From positions 434,001-498,000 of the forward strand of contig OY970177.1 of NCBI GenBank assembly GCA_963707975.1: a stretch of 64,000 nt of DNA, written 5' to 3'. Under the pieces are notes generated by a model. The model was not told where the DNA came from, did no database searches, and saw only the letters and a program-made list of their open reading frames with translations. The DNA is from CAVVXX01 sp963707975 (GTDB taxonomy: Bacteria; Pseudomonadota; Alphaproteobacteria; Micropepsales; Micropepsaceae). Of the stretch, positions 9,510 to 18,382 are shown one piece after another. The translations under genes were made by a program, and so were the position numbers. How positions within the stretch are numbered: the stretch's first letter is position 1; every line of letters starts with the position of its first letter.

Positions 9510-12104
9510 ATGCTCTTGACGGAACGCATCGTCGCATTCTGCTGCCGCCGCGCTGGCCTCATTGCGCTGGGAACGGTGCTGTTGGGCATTGCCGCCTTCT
9601 ATTATAGCGTAGAGAATTTCGCGCTTAACAGCGACAGCACAAAGCTGATCTCGCAGAATCTTCCCTGGCGTCAGCGCGAAGCGCAGTTCGACAAGGCGTT
9701 CCCGCAACAAGGGAACTCCATCCTGATCGTGATCGACGGGGCGACGCCGGAACTCGCCGATCAGGCGGAGCCGGCGCTGTACGGGAAATTGAGCGAAAAG
9801 GACAACGGCTTCCTTTCGGTGAGCAGGCCTGGCGGTGGCCTCTTCTTCGCCCGCAACGGGCTCCTCTATATGTCGAAGAGCGAAGTCCAATCGGCCACGG
9901 AGCAACTCATCAAGGCGCAGCCATTTCTCGGCGGGCTGGCGGAAGACCCCAGCCTGCGCGGGATAGCTGCGAGCTTGTCACTCGCGCTTGACGGCGCGGC
10001 CATGGGACAGGCGGATGCGAAAGATCTAGATCATTCCCTTTCCGTGTTCGCCGATGTTCTGGGTCAAGTCGCCGAAGGCAAGCCTGTCTTTTTGTCCTGG
10101 CAATCCCTGATCGCAGGCAAGCCAGCTTCGCGGCAGCAAACGCGGCGCTTTCTTCAGGTACAGCCAAAGCTAGAATTTGGAAATCTCTCCCCGGGGCAAG
10201 ACGCCACCGACCGCATCCGCAAAATTGCTTCCGATCTGCATCTCGTGCCCGAAGCGGGTGTCCGCATCCGCCTCACAGGCCAGGTGCCGCTGACCGACGA
10301 AGAGTTTGGCACGCTGGCCGAACGCGCCTTGCCCATGACCAGCATGATGGTGTTTTCCGTGCTGCTGATGCTCTGGCTCGCCGTGCGTTCGGCGCGAATT
10401 ATCCTTGCCATCGTCATCACCCTGTTCACCGGCCTGACCATAACAACCGCCTTCGGCCTCATGGCTGTGGGCGCGCTCAATCCGATTTCTGTTGCCTTCA
10501 TCGCGCTGTTTGTCGGGCTGGGCGTCGATTTCGGCATTCAATTCTGCGTCCGTTACCGGGAAGAGCGTCATGCCGTCGGCGACCTCGACCACGCCTTGGC
10601 CAATGCCGGCGCGCGCATGGGTCAGCCCCTGGCGCTGGCTGCGGCGGCGACGGCGGCCGGGTTCTTTGCGGTTCTGCCCACCGATTATGTCGGCGTAGCC
10701 GAGCTAGGCCTCATTGCGGGCGTAGGCATGATCGTGGCATTCGCGCTCAACCTGACCTTGTTGCCAGCGCTGATTAAGCTCTTGCGGCCTTCAGGCGAAG
10801 CAAAAGAAGTGGGTCTTGCGGTTCTGGCGCCCATTGACCGCTTCCTGCATGAGCGCCGCCAATGGGTGGTGGCCGCCCTCGTCTTCCTTGGGGCGGTATC
10901 CTTCGCGCTGGTTCCATTTCTCCGTTTCGATTTCAATCCGCTCGATCTCAAGAACCCGCACACAGAATCGGTTTCTACACTACTGGACCTGATGGGGGAC
11001 CGCTCGACCTCGCCCAACGCGATCAACGTGCTGGCGCCATCGCTGCCCGAAGCCGGAAATATCGCACAGCGGCTGTCTGCATTGCCCGAAGTCGACCAGG
11101 CAATCACGCTCAATAGTTTTGTGCCCGCCGATCAGCCGGAAAAGCTCGCGCTCATTGGCGATGCTTCGACCTTGCTCGATGCGACCATCAATCCCTTTGA
11201 CGTGAAGGCCCCGCCGAACGACGCTGAAACCATTGCGAGCCTGAAGGCGGTGGCTGGCAAACTGCATGATTTCGCCAAGGCGCAAGCGGGTGCCACCACA
11301 AGCTCAAAGCGCCTTGGAGATATTTTCGCGCAAGTGGCGGACGGGCCACCGGACATGCGCGTGCGCGTGACGAACGCGCTTGTGCCGGGGCTGAAAACCA
11401 TGCTGGCGCAGGTGAGAACAGCGCTTCAGGCCGGGACTGTGTCGTTATCATCCCTGCCAGCCGACCTCGTCCGCGACTGGGTTGCGCCCGATGGCTCGGC
11501 GCGCGTGCAGGTGATCCCCAGTGGCGACCCCAACAACAATGACAATTTGCGCCGCTTCGCCGCGGCCGTCCTGCGGGTCGCGCCGACCGCGTCGGGCGGC
11601 GCCATTGGCATCCAGGGGGCGGGACAAACCATTGTGCATGCCTTTATACAGGCCGGAATTTTATCGTTTCTGTCGATCACCGTTCTGCTGGTTCTGGTGC
11701 TGCGTCGGCTACGCGATGTGATTCTGACCCTGGTTCCGCTCTTTCTCACTGGCCTGCTTGCGCTCGGAACCTGCGTGGCCATAGGGCTGCCGCTGAATTT
11801 CGCCAACATCATCGCGCTGCCCTTGCTGTTTGGCATCGGCGTCGCGTTCAACATTTATTTTGTTATCGCCTGGCGCAACGGCATGCGGCACCTGCTGCAA
11901 TCGAGCCTGGCGCGCGCCGTGCTTTTCAGCGCGCTGACGACGTCTTCTGCGTTCGGTACATTGTGGCTTTCCAGCCATCCCGGCATGGCGAGCATGGGCG
12001 AACTCCTGACCATCGCTCTCGCCTGGACGCTGGTGACCGCGCTGCTGTTTCTTCCGGCCCTGCTTGAGGTATGGCCCGCGGAGAAGAGCGGCCGGACGAG
12101 CTGA
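9510..12104 (+). CDS. hpnN: Hopanoid-transport MMPL/RND protein (HpnN-like)
   Basis: 864-aa inner-membrane transporter of the MMPL/RND superfamily. Residues 15-35 form the first membrane helix, then a periplasmic domain, a five-helix bundle (about residues 265-430, with IALFVGLGVDFGIQFCVRYREER holding the TM4-type acidic residue), a second periplasmic domain and a final bundle. Length and arrangement match HpnN, which moves hopanoids toward the outer membrane. It converges on a MlaC/HpnM-like gene only 9 bases away, and that pairing supports the call. No hopanoid biosynthesis gene is in the window. Confidence 0.85.
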   Translation: MLLTERIVAFCCRRAGLIALGTVLLGIAAFYYSVENFALNSDSTKLISQNLPWRQREAQFDKAFPQQGNSILIVIDGATPELADQAEPALYGKLSEKDNGFLSVSRPGGGLFFARNGLLYMSKSEVQSATEQLIKAQPFLGGLAEDPSLRGIAASLSLALDGAAMGQADAKDLDHSLSVFADVLGQVAEGKPVFLSWQSLIAGKPASRQQTRRFLQVQPKLEFGNLSPGQDATDRIRKIASDLHLVPEAGVRIRLTGQVPLTDEEFGTLAERALPMTSMMVFSVLLMLWLAVRSARIILAIVITLFTGLTITTAFGLMAVGALNPISVAFIALFVGLGVDFGIQFCVRYREERHAVGDLDHALANAGARMGQPLALAAAATAAGFFAVLPTDYVGVAELGLIAGVGMIVAFALNLTLLPALIKLLRPSGEAKEVGLAVLAPIDRFLHERRQWVVAALVFLGAVSFALVPFLRFDFNPLDLKNPHTESVSTLLDLMGDRSTSPNAINVLAPSLPEAGNIAQRLSALPEVDQAITLNSFVPADQPEKLALIGDASTLLDATINPFDVKAPPNDAETIASLKAVAGKLHDFAKAQAGATTSSKRLGDIFAQVADGPPDMRVRVTNALVPGLKTMLAQVRTALQAGTVSLSSLPADLVRDWVAPDGSARVQVIPSGDPNNNDNLRRFAAAVLRVAPTASGGAIGIQGAGQTIVHAFIQAGILSFLSITVLLVLVLRRLRDVILTLVPLFLTGLLALGTCVAIGLPLNFANIIALPLLFGIGVAFNIYFVIAWRNGMRHLLQSSLARAVLFSALTTSSAFGTLWLSSHPGMASMGELLTIALAWTLVTALLFLPALLEVWPAEKSGRTS

Positions 12105-12113
12105 ACAACTCTA

Positions 12114-12782
12114 TCAGGAAGGCAGCATCAGCTTATCGGAAACCTCGTTGATTTTGTTGATCAGCGCGTCTGCACCGCCGGTCTTGACCGTGGCAGAGAA
12201 CTCCGAACGCCGCAAACTTAGCTCGCTTATAGTGCCGCCGAGATAGACATCGATGATTTTCCATGTCCTGCCGGTTTTGCGCATCCGGTAAATGAGTGCA
12301 ACGGGGGCCTTGTCGGCGGGCTCAAGCTGGCTACGGACGATGTGATCAGCTCCGCGCACTTCCGTCGTTGGTTCGACCACGAATTTTTCTCCACCGAAAC
12401 TTTTGAAATTACTCGCGTAGCTCGCAATCGTCATGCGCTCGAAAGCTTGGGTCAGCATTTTTTGCTGGGCCGCAGGAATGGCCGCCCATGTCGGGCCAAC
12501 CACAAACTTGGTCATGAGGGGAAGATCGTAGCTTGCCTCTATTGCGGGCTGCAGTTTCTTATAGCGGCCCTCGATGCCAAGCTGTATTCCCTGCTTCATC
12601 GTCTCGAGCAGGGCCGCGTAAAACGTTTCGATCTGACGGGCGGCTGGATCCGTCGCTGCGGGAGCCGCGGCGGCCGTTTCCGCTTCGGCGATATCAGCAT
12701 AGAAAAAAATTGCCGCAGCCAATATGAATAAACTCAACAAAATTTTTCTTTGCCAATTTAACAGCATCGCATACCTTGCCAT
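12114..12782 (-). CDS. hpnM: MlaC/HpnM-family periplasmic lipid-binding protein
   Basis: 222-aa protein with an N-terminal hydrophobic export segment (LLSLFILAAAIFFYADIAEAETA). It then shows the MlaC fold signature: an early helix with FYAALLETMKQG, a central YDLPLMTKFVVGPTW motif, and strands with SFGGEKFVVEP and WKIIDVYLGG. MlaC proteins carry phospholipid across the periplasm; HpnM is the hopanoid-cluster version. The adjacent hpnN-like gene favours the latter. Translation could also start at the internal Met, base 12767. The gene ends 9 bases from the end of hpnN on the other strand. Confidence 0.82.
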   Translation of the reverse strand: MARYAMLLNWQRKILLSLFILAAAIFFYADIAEAETAAAAPAATDPAARQIETFYAALLETMKQGIQLGIEGRYKKLQPAIEASYDLPLMTKFVVGPTWAAIPAAQQKMLTQAFERMTIASYASNFKSFGGEKFVVEPTTEVRGADHIVRSQLEPADKAPVALIYRMRKTGRTWKIIDVYLGGTISELSLRRSEFSATVKTGGADALINKINEVSDKLMLPS

Positions 12783-13164
12783 CTCTGATGTCTGCAGTTG
12801 TACGATCCTTAGACGTTACCGGTTTTATTTTTGCTCAATTCGGGACTGCGATGATAGGTGGCGCAACAGGGGTGAAAGCTAGAACAGAGAGATTATCATC
12901 TGGTTTCCTGGCTAAGCTACCGAGTCCCATGAGTTACTACTCGAGGACGGCTAGCGTTGACTAGTGGCCTGAAATTTTTTGGCTTTAGCTCAAACAAGCC
13001 TGCTTCTCTACTGCTGTGTAAATCCAGTGGAGGAGGATTTCTGCGGGAATAGATAGCAGGTACCATGCGGGAAATTGGAAGACGAATACCCGCCCTTTCA
13101 GGGCGCGACAGGCCCAGCTGGATAAGGCAAACTCGCCTGCCCCAAGGGGCAGGAGGGCGCATCC
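12783..13164. other. Intergenic region before the exopolysaccharide locus (382 bases)
   Basis: It lies between the divergently read hpnM and amidotransferase genes and must hold both promoters. No gene is convincing here. The last 75 bases contain two tight hairpins, described separately. A TTGACT hexamer near 12956 could be a -35 element, but I find no good -10 at the right distance. Confidence 0.55.
13091..13157 (+). promoter_or_regulatory. Two leader hairpins; the second overlaps the ribosome-binding site
   Basis: CGCCCT-TTC-AGGGCG (13091-13105) and CCTGCCCC-AA-GGGGCAGG (13136-13153) are perfect inverted repeats. The second 3' arm runs into the Shine-Dalgarno AGGAGGG (13151-13157), which sits 7 bases before the GTG at 13165. 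Folding of the second hairpin would hide the ribosome-binding site, suggesting translational control. Neither is followed by a U run, so they are not simple terminators. Confidence 0.45.
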
Positions 13165-15051
13165 GTGTGTGGGATCTTCGGCTGGGACGCGCGTGACGGG
13201 AGGCGCCAAGGGCGCGAAACGCTGGCCCGCCTGACTGACATGCTGACCCACCGCGGGCCCGACGGCTCGGGCTATTGGCAGGGGCAGACCGCCAACGGCG
13301 GCCACCAGATAGCGCTTGGAAACCGCAGGCTTTCCATCATCGACATCGGTGGCGGCGCGCAGCCCATGTGGAGCCCGGATGGCACGATCGTGCTTATCAC
13401 CAATGGCGAAATTTATAATTACATCGAGCTGCGCGATGAGTTGCGCGCGCGCGGGGTGGTTTTCCGCACGCAATCCGACACCGAAGTAATGATCGAGGCC
13501 TATCGCGCCTGGGGGCTGGAGGCGATCGCCAAACTGCGCGGCATGTTCGCTTTTGCATTGTGGGACGCTCGAGCCGAGCGCCTGGTGCTGGCTCGCGATG
13601 CGTTCGGCAAAAAGCCGTTGTTCCTGGCCGAGCCCGAGGGCGTCCTCGTCTTTTCCTCGGAGATCGAGCCCATCCTGCATTTTCCGGGCGTCGAGCGCCG
13701 CCTTAATGAGGCAGCACTGCCGCATTATTTCCTCAACCGTTACGTGCCTGGGCCGCTCACTTTTTTCCACGGCGTGCGCAAGCTTCAGCCCGGCTCATAC
13801 GCCGTGTGGGAAAAGGGCATGCTCAAAGTCACGCGCTATTTCACGCCGCCAGTGGCAGACGCCACGCCCGACATCAAGAACTTCGCCGAAGCGGCCGAGA
13901 TGTTCCGCGCCACCTTCGACGATGCGGTGAAGATAAGAATGCGGAGCGACGCGCCTTATGGCGCCTATCTTTCCGGAGGCATCAATTCGTCGGCCGTGGT
14001 GGGCGCCATGACGCGGGCCACGAATGCGCGCGTGCGCACGTTTTCGGTGGGCTTCGCGGAAAACCAATATTCCGAGCTGGATGAAGCGCGCCTGGTGGCC
14101 AATCGTTTCGGCACCGATCATGCAGAGCTGGTGGTGCAGCCTCAGGGCTTCATGGACCACTGGGAAGAAGCAGCGTTCAGGCGCGGCGCGCCGGTGACCG
14201 AAGCCTCGGACGTGCCCATTCTCATGCTGTCGAAGATGGCGGCGTCAACAGTGAAGGTGGTGCTGACGGGCGAAGGCTCGGACGAGCTCCTGGGTGGATA
14301 CCCGAAGCATCGTGCGGAAGGGTGGATCGGCCTTTACCAGAAACTGGTGCCGCGCGTAGTGCACGACCGCGTGGTGAAACCGCTGGCGGACGCGCTTCCC
14401 TATGGCGCGCGTAGGCTCAAGATCGCGCTTGCGGCGGCGGGCGAACGCGACGTGCAGGCCCGCATGCGTTTGTGGTTTGGCGGCACGAGCGAGGCCGAGC
14501 GCGACCTATTGATGCGCGAGCCGCGCAGCGATGCCGCGCCACCGGACCCCCTTCCATTTTCGTTACGCACGGGTTCGCTGTTGCGCAGAATTTTGTTCTT
14601 CGATCAGACATCTTGGCTTCCAGATAATCTGCTTGAGCGCGGTGACCGCATGATGATGGCGGGCTCGGTCGAGGGGCGCATGCCGTTCATGGATGTCGAG
14701 CTCGCGCGCCTGGCGGCGCGGCTGCCCGATGCTTTCCTTACAGGCGGCAGGGGCGGCAAGACCGTGCTGCGCCGTGTCGAAGCGGAAATCCTGCCGCCGG
14801 AAATCCTGAACCGGCGCAAAATCGGCTTCCGCGTGCCATTCAATCAGTGGTTCCGTGGACCACAGCGCGGCTTTGTCGGCGACATGCTGTTGAGCAATGC
14901 TTCGCGCACGGCGCGGCTGTGCAACAGGAACTTGCTGGAGCGCCTAGTGGGCGACCACATGGAGGCGCGCAAGAACAACGAACGGCTGTTATGGGCTCTG
15001 GTCAATCTCGAACTGTTCTTCCGCGTGCACAAAGTAGAGCCAGCGTTATGA
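13165..15051 (+). CDS. Asparagine synthase-like amidotransferase (EPS locus type)
   Basis: 628-aa class II amidotransferase of the kind found in exosortase-type EPS loci. It starts at GTG 13165 so that the nucleophile Cys is residue 2 (MCGIFG). The glutaminase domain fills about residues 1-210 (LTHRGPDGSG, GNRRLSIIDI, NGEIYNYIELR). The C-terminal asparagine-synthase domain has LSGGINSSAVVG where SGGxDS is expected: residue 274 is Asn (AAT at 13984-13986) in place of the PP-loop Asp that helps bind Mg/ATP. The second metal motif, LTGEGSDELLGGY, is intact. It probably amidates a carboxylate on a sugar or precursor, if active. It overlaps the GH5 gene by 4 bases. Confidence 0.9.
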   Translation: MCGIFGWDARDGRRQGRETLARLTDMLTHRGPDGSGYWQGQTANGGHQIALGNRRLSIIDIGGGAQPMWSPDGTIVLITNGEIYNYIELRDELRARGVVFRTQSDTEVMIEAYRAWGLEAIAKLRGMFAFALWDARAERLVLARDAFGKKPLFLAEPEGVLVFSSEIEPILHFPGVERRLNEAALPHYFLNRYVPGPLTFFHGVRKLQPGSYAVWEKGMLKVTRYFTPPVADATPDIKNFAEAAEMFRATFDDAVKIRMRSDAPYGAYLSGGINSSAVVGAMTRATNARVRTFSVGFAENQYSELDEARLVANRFGTDHAELVVQPQGFMDHWEEAAFRRGAPVTEASDVPILMLSKMAASTVKVVLTGEGSDELLGGYPKHRAEGWIGLYQKLVPRVVHDRVVKPLADALPYGARRLKIALAAAGERDVQARMRLWFGGTSEAERDLLMREPRSDAAPPDPLPFSLRTGSLLRRILFFDQTSWLPDNLLERGDRMMMAGSVEGRMPFMDVELARLAARLPDAFLTGGRGGKTVLRRVEAEILPPEILNRRKIGFRVPFNQWFRGPQRGFVGDMLLSNASRTARLCNRNLLERLVGDHMEARKNNERLLWALVNLELFFRVHKVEPAL

Positions 15052-16298
15052 TATTGCGCAGCGCGCTTATCGCTGTTGCTTTTGCAGCATGTTGCGCTGC
15101 GAGTGCGGCTAACGCCCTTGACAATGGCGCCACATTTTCTCCCCATCGCGGTGTTGGAGGCCTGCGCACTTTCGGCGAGCCGATTAAGGATTCGCATAAC
15201 CCTGCGCGCTATGGCGCCGATCCGTATCAACCGCGCTGGGCCGATTACATGCCGCGCGCGCGGCTGGACGAACTGCGTGGGGCCGGGTTCGATTTTCTGC
15301 GCATCAACATCGATCCAGGGCCGCTGTTCGATGCGAAAGGGCCGGAATTCGACAACCGCCTGAATGAGATCAAGGAGGCCGTTGCCGCCGCGCTGGCGGC
15401 AGGGCTTGGCGCCATCGTCGATTTTCATTTCAGCGAGAACCATCCCCTTTGGGGCTTTCGCCAAGTGACGGCGGGATTCGATACATTGGCGTTCAAGCGC
15501 TATGTCGAGACCCTGCAAGAAGTCGCTCACATGCTGAGCGCTTTTCCAACCAATCACGTGGCATTGGAGGTGTTTAACGAACCGCCGCCGCCCTGCGCAT
15601 GGGATGACCGGCCGGGCTGGCCGCAGCAACTTCAAGAAATCCATAGCGCAGCACGGCGCGCGGCGCCAAAATTAACTCTGCTGGTGAGCGGCGCCTGCTG
15701 GGCCTCGATTGACGGCCTGGTGCAACTCGACCCCGCCGATTTCGACGCCAACACTATGTTCGTGTTCCATTATTACCAACCCTATGTGTTCACTGCGCAG
15801 GGCTATTGGAGCGCCGCGACGTATTTGAAATACGTCAATCGGCTGCCTTATCCGCCCGATCCACGCCAGTGCGATGCTTTCATCGCCCGCGTTCGGCACG
15901 ACATTCTTGCGGCGCGCGACATTTCGGCGAACGAACGCGTGGAGGCGGCCGCTGATGCAGCCAGGCAGCTCGCCGATTATTTCGACAACAGCGAGGGTGC
16001 CAACGGCATCGTGCGCGATTTTGCCCGCGTGCAACGCTGGGCAGACCGCAATGGCATTCCGTACAACCGCATCATACTTGGCGAATTCGGCGCCATGAAG
16101 GACGTCTATGGCAAGAAAGGCGCGGCACCCGCCGACCGCGCGCGCTGGCTCTCCGATGTTCGCATGGCGGCTGAGAAAGCGGGCTTTGCCTGGTCGGTGT
16201 GGGCGCTGACCAACACCGACGGCATTGTCATAGGCGATCTCGATGGGCCGCTCGACCCAAGCGTGCTGCAGGCACTTGGACTGAACACGAAGCACTAA
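15048..16298 (+). CDS. Secreted glycoside hydrolase family 5 (glucanase-like)
   Basis: Starts at ATG 15048, overlapping the previous stop (ATGA), giving 416 aa with a signal peptide (MILRSALIAVAFAACCAASAA, then NALDNG). The GH5 TIM barrel shows the acid/base Glu in LEVFNEPPP and the nucleophile Glu in IILGEFGAM. RINIDPG and IVDFHFSENHP are earlier strand motifs. It would cut a beta-glycan in the periplasm or outside the cell. Placement in the EPS locus suggests trimming or release of the polymer rather than feeding. An upstream in-frame extension to 14847 exists but lacks the signal peptide at its start and lies inside the previous gene. Confidence 0.88.
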   Translation: MILRSALIAVAFAACCAASAANALDNGATFSPHRGVGGLRTFGEPIKDSHNPARYGADPYQPRWADYMPRARLDELRGAGFDFLRINIDPGPLFDAKGPEFDNRLNEIKEAVAAALAAGLGAIVDFHFSENHPLWGFRQVTAGFDTLAFKRYVETLQEVAHMLSAFPTNHVALEVFNEPPPPCAWDDRPGWPQQLQEIHSAARRAAPKLTLLVSGACWASIDGLVQLDPADFDANTMFVFHYYQPYVFTAQGYWSAATYLKYVNRLPYPPDPRQCDAFIARVRHDILAARDISANERVEAAADAARQLADYFDNSEGANGIVRDFARVQRWADRNGIPYNRIILGEFGAMKDVYGKKGAAPADRARWLSDVRMAAEKAGFAWSVWALTNTDGIVIGDLDGPLDPSVLQALGLNTKH

Positions 16299-17047
16299 AT
16301 TCGTAGTGCGAATTCCTCGCGCAGTGCAGGCGTTATCGCGCGCGCGGGCGTGAGGGCGCGCAGCAATGTGCGCCGCCAGCCTACATTGCCGGAAAGCGCC
16401 GAATGGTTTTCGCCGCTGTTGGTGACATACATGGCACCACGAAACGGCAGGATGGCCAGAGGCCGGCCCAGGCTTTTTGCTACTGCTGGCCATTGCGTGT
16501 GGTTGCCAAATTGGTCGCTTACAGTTTCGGCCGTGTCGTCCAGGGACCGCGGCAAATCTTCGGGTGCGAAACGGAAAATGCCAGAGCTGCCGCAAAAACG
16601 GTTGAAGCGCGGCGACACGCGCACGCGGCCGCTAGCAAAATCAAGCTCATAGCCGCTGTCGATGATGTAGCCGTTAGGATTCAGGTCCAGCTGAACGAAT
16701 TGGGCAACGCGGTTGGAAACCAGATCGTCGGCGTCCACCGCCATCAGATAACCGCCGCCGCGCCGGCGCAGCTCGGCCGCGATCATGCGGCGCTTGATGT
16801 GCTTGTCGCGCATCTGCTCATCGAAGGTGGCGGGGACTTTCTCGTGCGACACCAGGAAGGTGACGCGGGCATCGCGCGCGCCTTCCACCTCGGGCACGTC
16901 GTGGCAGGCGACGATCACGTCTATATCGCGCGTGCGCTGATTCAGCATCGAACGCAGTGCGCTCTCAAAGAGGGCAGAAACCCGGCCCCAATCGCGGGAA
17001 GCCGCGCGGGCGCGCAGCGGGCTGCCGAAAAAGAACAGCACGGTCAT
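16295..17047 (-). CDS. Putative GT-A glycosyltransferase
   Basis: About 250 aa from the ATG at 17047 (MTVLFFFGSPLRAR). An upstream in-frame start at 17104 is possible but less likely. It has a GT-A-like layout: ALRSMLNQ with VIVACHD early, then YLMAVDADDLVSNRV, whose DAD/ADD acidic cluster is the probable metal-nucleotide site, then a mid-protein acceptor region. I cannot name the sugar. It points opposite to its neighbours and its stop overlaps the stop of the GH5 gene. Confidence 0.75.
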   Translation of the reverse strand: MTVLFFFGSPLRARAASRDWGRVSALFESALRSMLNQRTRDIDVIVACHDVPEVEGARDARVTFLVSHEKVPATFDEQMRDKHIKRRMIAAELRRRGGGYLMAVDADDLVSNRVAQFVQLDLNPNGYIIDSGYELDFASGRVRVSPRFNRFCGSSGIFRFAPEDLPRSLDDTAETVSDQFGNHTQWPAVAKSLGRPLAILPFRGAMYVTNSGENHSALSGNVGWRRTLLRALTPARAITPALREEFALRI

Positions 17048-17142
17048 ATGGCGAAGGCCAGCCCCCAAATAAGGCAGACCAATGTAATATATACGCCTTG
17101 CCAATTGACACCCGCCCCCGGAGCCGCCACCAGTTCGCTTTC

Positions 17143-18342
17143 ATGCCAGCGCCACGCCGTCCCCGCGTTCTGATCTCCCATCAGGGTTGCGTGCCGATCT
17201 ATCGCAAGCCGCTGTTCGAGCGGCTGGGGCGGGTGGCCGACATCGAATATGTCGTGGCCTGCGGCGAACCGCCCAAGGGAACAGAGTACATCGTGGCGCC
17301 ACGGCCTTATGGCTTTGAGACGCTTGAGATCGTCAACCGGGAAGTTTCGATCGGAGGCAAACCGCTGATCTGGCAGAACCTTGTGCTCCCCTTCTGGCGC
17401 GAGTTTGACGCGGCCATATTGGGCGACGAGGTCAAGTATCTTTCCCACGCGGCCATCGCGGTGGCAGCGAAGTTAAGGCGGCGGCCAGTGATTTTTTGGG
17501 GCTTCGGCATACAGCAGGAGCTTAACGTCAATGCGGCCACAGGCGCCATCGGGCGTTTCGCAGCCGGGTGTGGAGCCAGGTTTCGCGCAGGCTTGATGCG
17601 CCTTGGCGATGGTTATCTTGCCTACACCGAGGCCGGCGTCGCGCCCGCAATGGCATCAGGTTTCCCACGGGAGCGCGTGGTTGTCGTTCACAACACCATC
17701 GACATCGAAGAGCAGCGGCGATTAGCAGCGAGCATCGCAAGCGAAAGCGAGAGCGATTGCCGCAATCGTTTCGGCCTGCCGGCAGAAGGGCCGGTGTTGC
17801 TCTATTTCGGCCGCTTCCTGGCGGTGAAACGTGTCGAGTTGCTGATCGATTACGCGCGGCGTTGCAAGGCGCAAGGGCGAAACGTGGCTGTGCTAATCTC
17901 TGGTAGCGGTGCTGAAAAGGAAAATCTGGCGGCTCGCGCCCAAGGGCTGGACAATGTAGTTTTCCGCTGGCTGGACGATGCCGATCTTGCTCGTGCCATG
18001 CGGATTACGGCGGCTATCGTCATTCCGGGATTTGTTGGGCTTGCTGTCACCCACGGTTTTGCCCATGGCGTTCCGGTTATCACCCGCGACGTGGAACACC
18101 CTCCTGAACTCGCCTATCTTGCGCCGGGCGAGAACGGCTTAATTCTGCCGGCAGACGAAGAGAGATTTTTTAAAGGGCTCGATGATTACCTGGCCGACAC
18201 CTCGCTGCAGCGACGGCTGCACGCAGGCGCCAAGGCGGCGGGCGACCGGCTCAGCATGGAGACAATGGCAGCTGGCATTGATGACCTTGTGCGACAATTG
18301 CTGGCGCGGCGTTTTCCGGAACTCTCGCGCCCATCCGCATGA
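17143..18342 (+). CDS. Glycosyltransferase family 4/1
   Basis: 399 aa from ATG 17143 (MPAPRRPRVLISHQGCVPIYRK). Residues 10-190 form the acceptor-side Rossmann fold. The C-terminal domain has VLLYFGRFLAVKRVELLIDYAR, then VAVLISGSGAEKENL and VIPGFVGLAVTHGFAHGVPVIT, the nucleotide-sugar-binding GT-B region. The usual catalytic E-x7-E is not obvious: the region reads VGLAVTHGFAHG with no acidic residue, which is unusual for retaining GT4 enzymes. It is the first of four plus-strand genes (GT, GT2, deacetylase, flippase). Confidence 0.83.
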   Translation: MPAPRRPRVLISHQGCVPIYRKPLFERLGRVADIEYVVACGEPPKGTEYIVAPRPYGFETLEIVNREVSIGGKPLIWQNLVLPFWREFDAAILGDEVKYLSHAAIAVAAKLRRRPVIFWGFGIQQELNVNAATGAIGRFAAGCGARFRAGLMRLGDGYLAYTEAGVAPAMASGFPRERVVVVHNTIDIEEQRRLAASIASESESDCRNRFGLPAEGPVLLYFGRFLAVKRVELLIDYARRCKAQGRNVAVLISGSGAEKENLAARAQGLDNVVFRWLDDADLARAMRITAAIVIPGFVGLAVTHGFAHGVPVITRDVEHPPELAYLAPGENGLILPADEERFFKGLDDYLADTSLQRRLHAGAKAAGDRLSMETMAAGIDDLVRQLLARRFPELSRPSA

Positions 18343-18382
18343 AGGCTCACTCCTTATATATTGACGCAATTGCGGAGCTGGG

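Noticed and set aside
12956..12990. Sigma70 promoter for the amidotransferase
   Set aside because: TTGACT has no reasonable -10 at 16-18 bases.
12985..13770. 261-residue minus-strand frame over the amidotransferase start
   Set aside because: It overlaps the glutaminase domain, which begins MCGIFG as required, and lacks motifs of its own.
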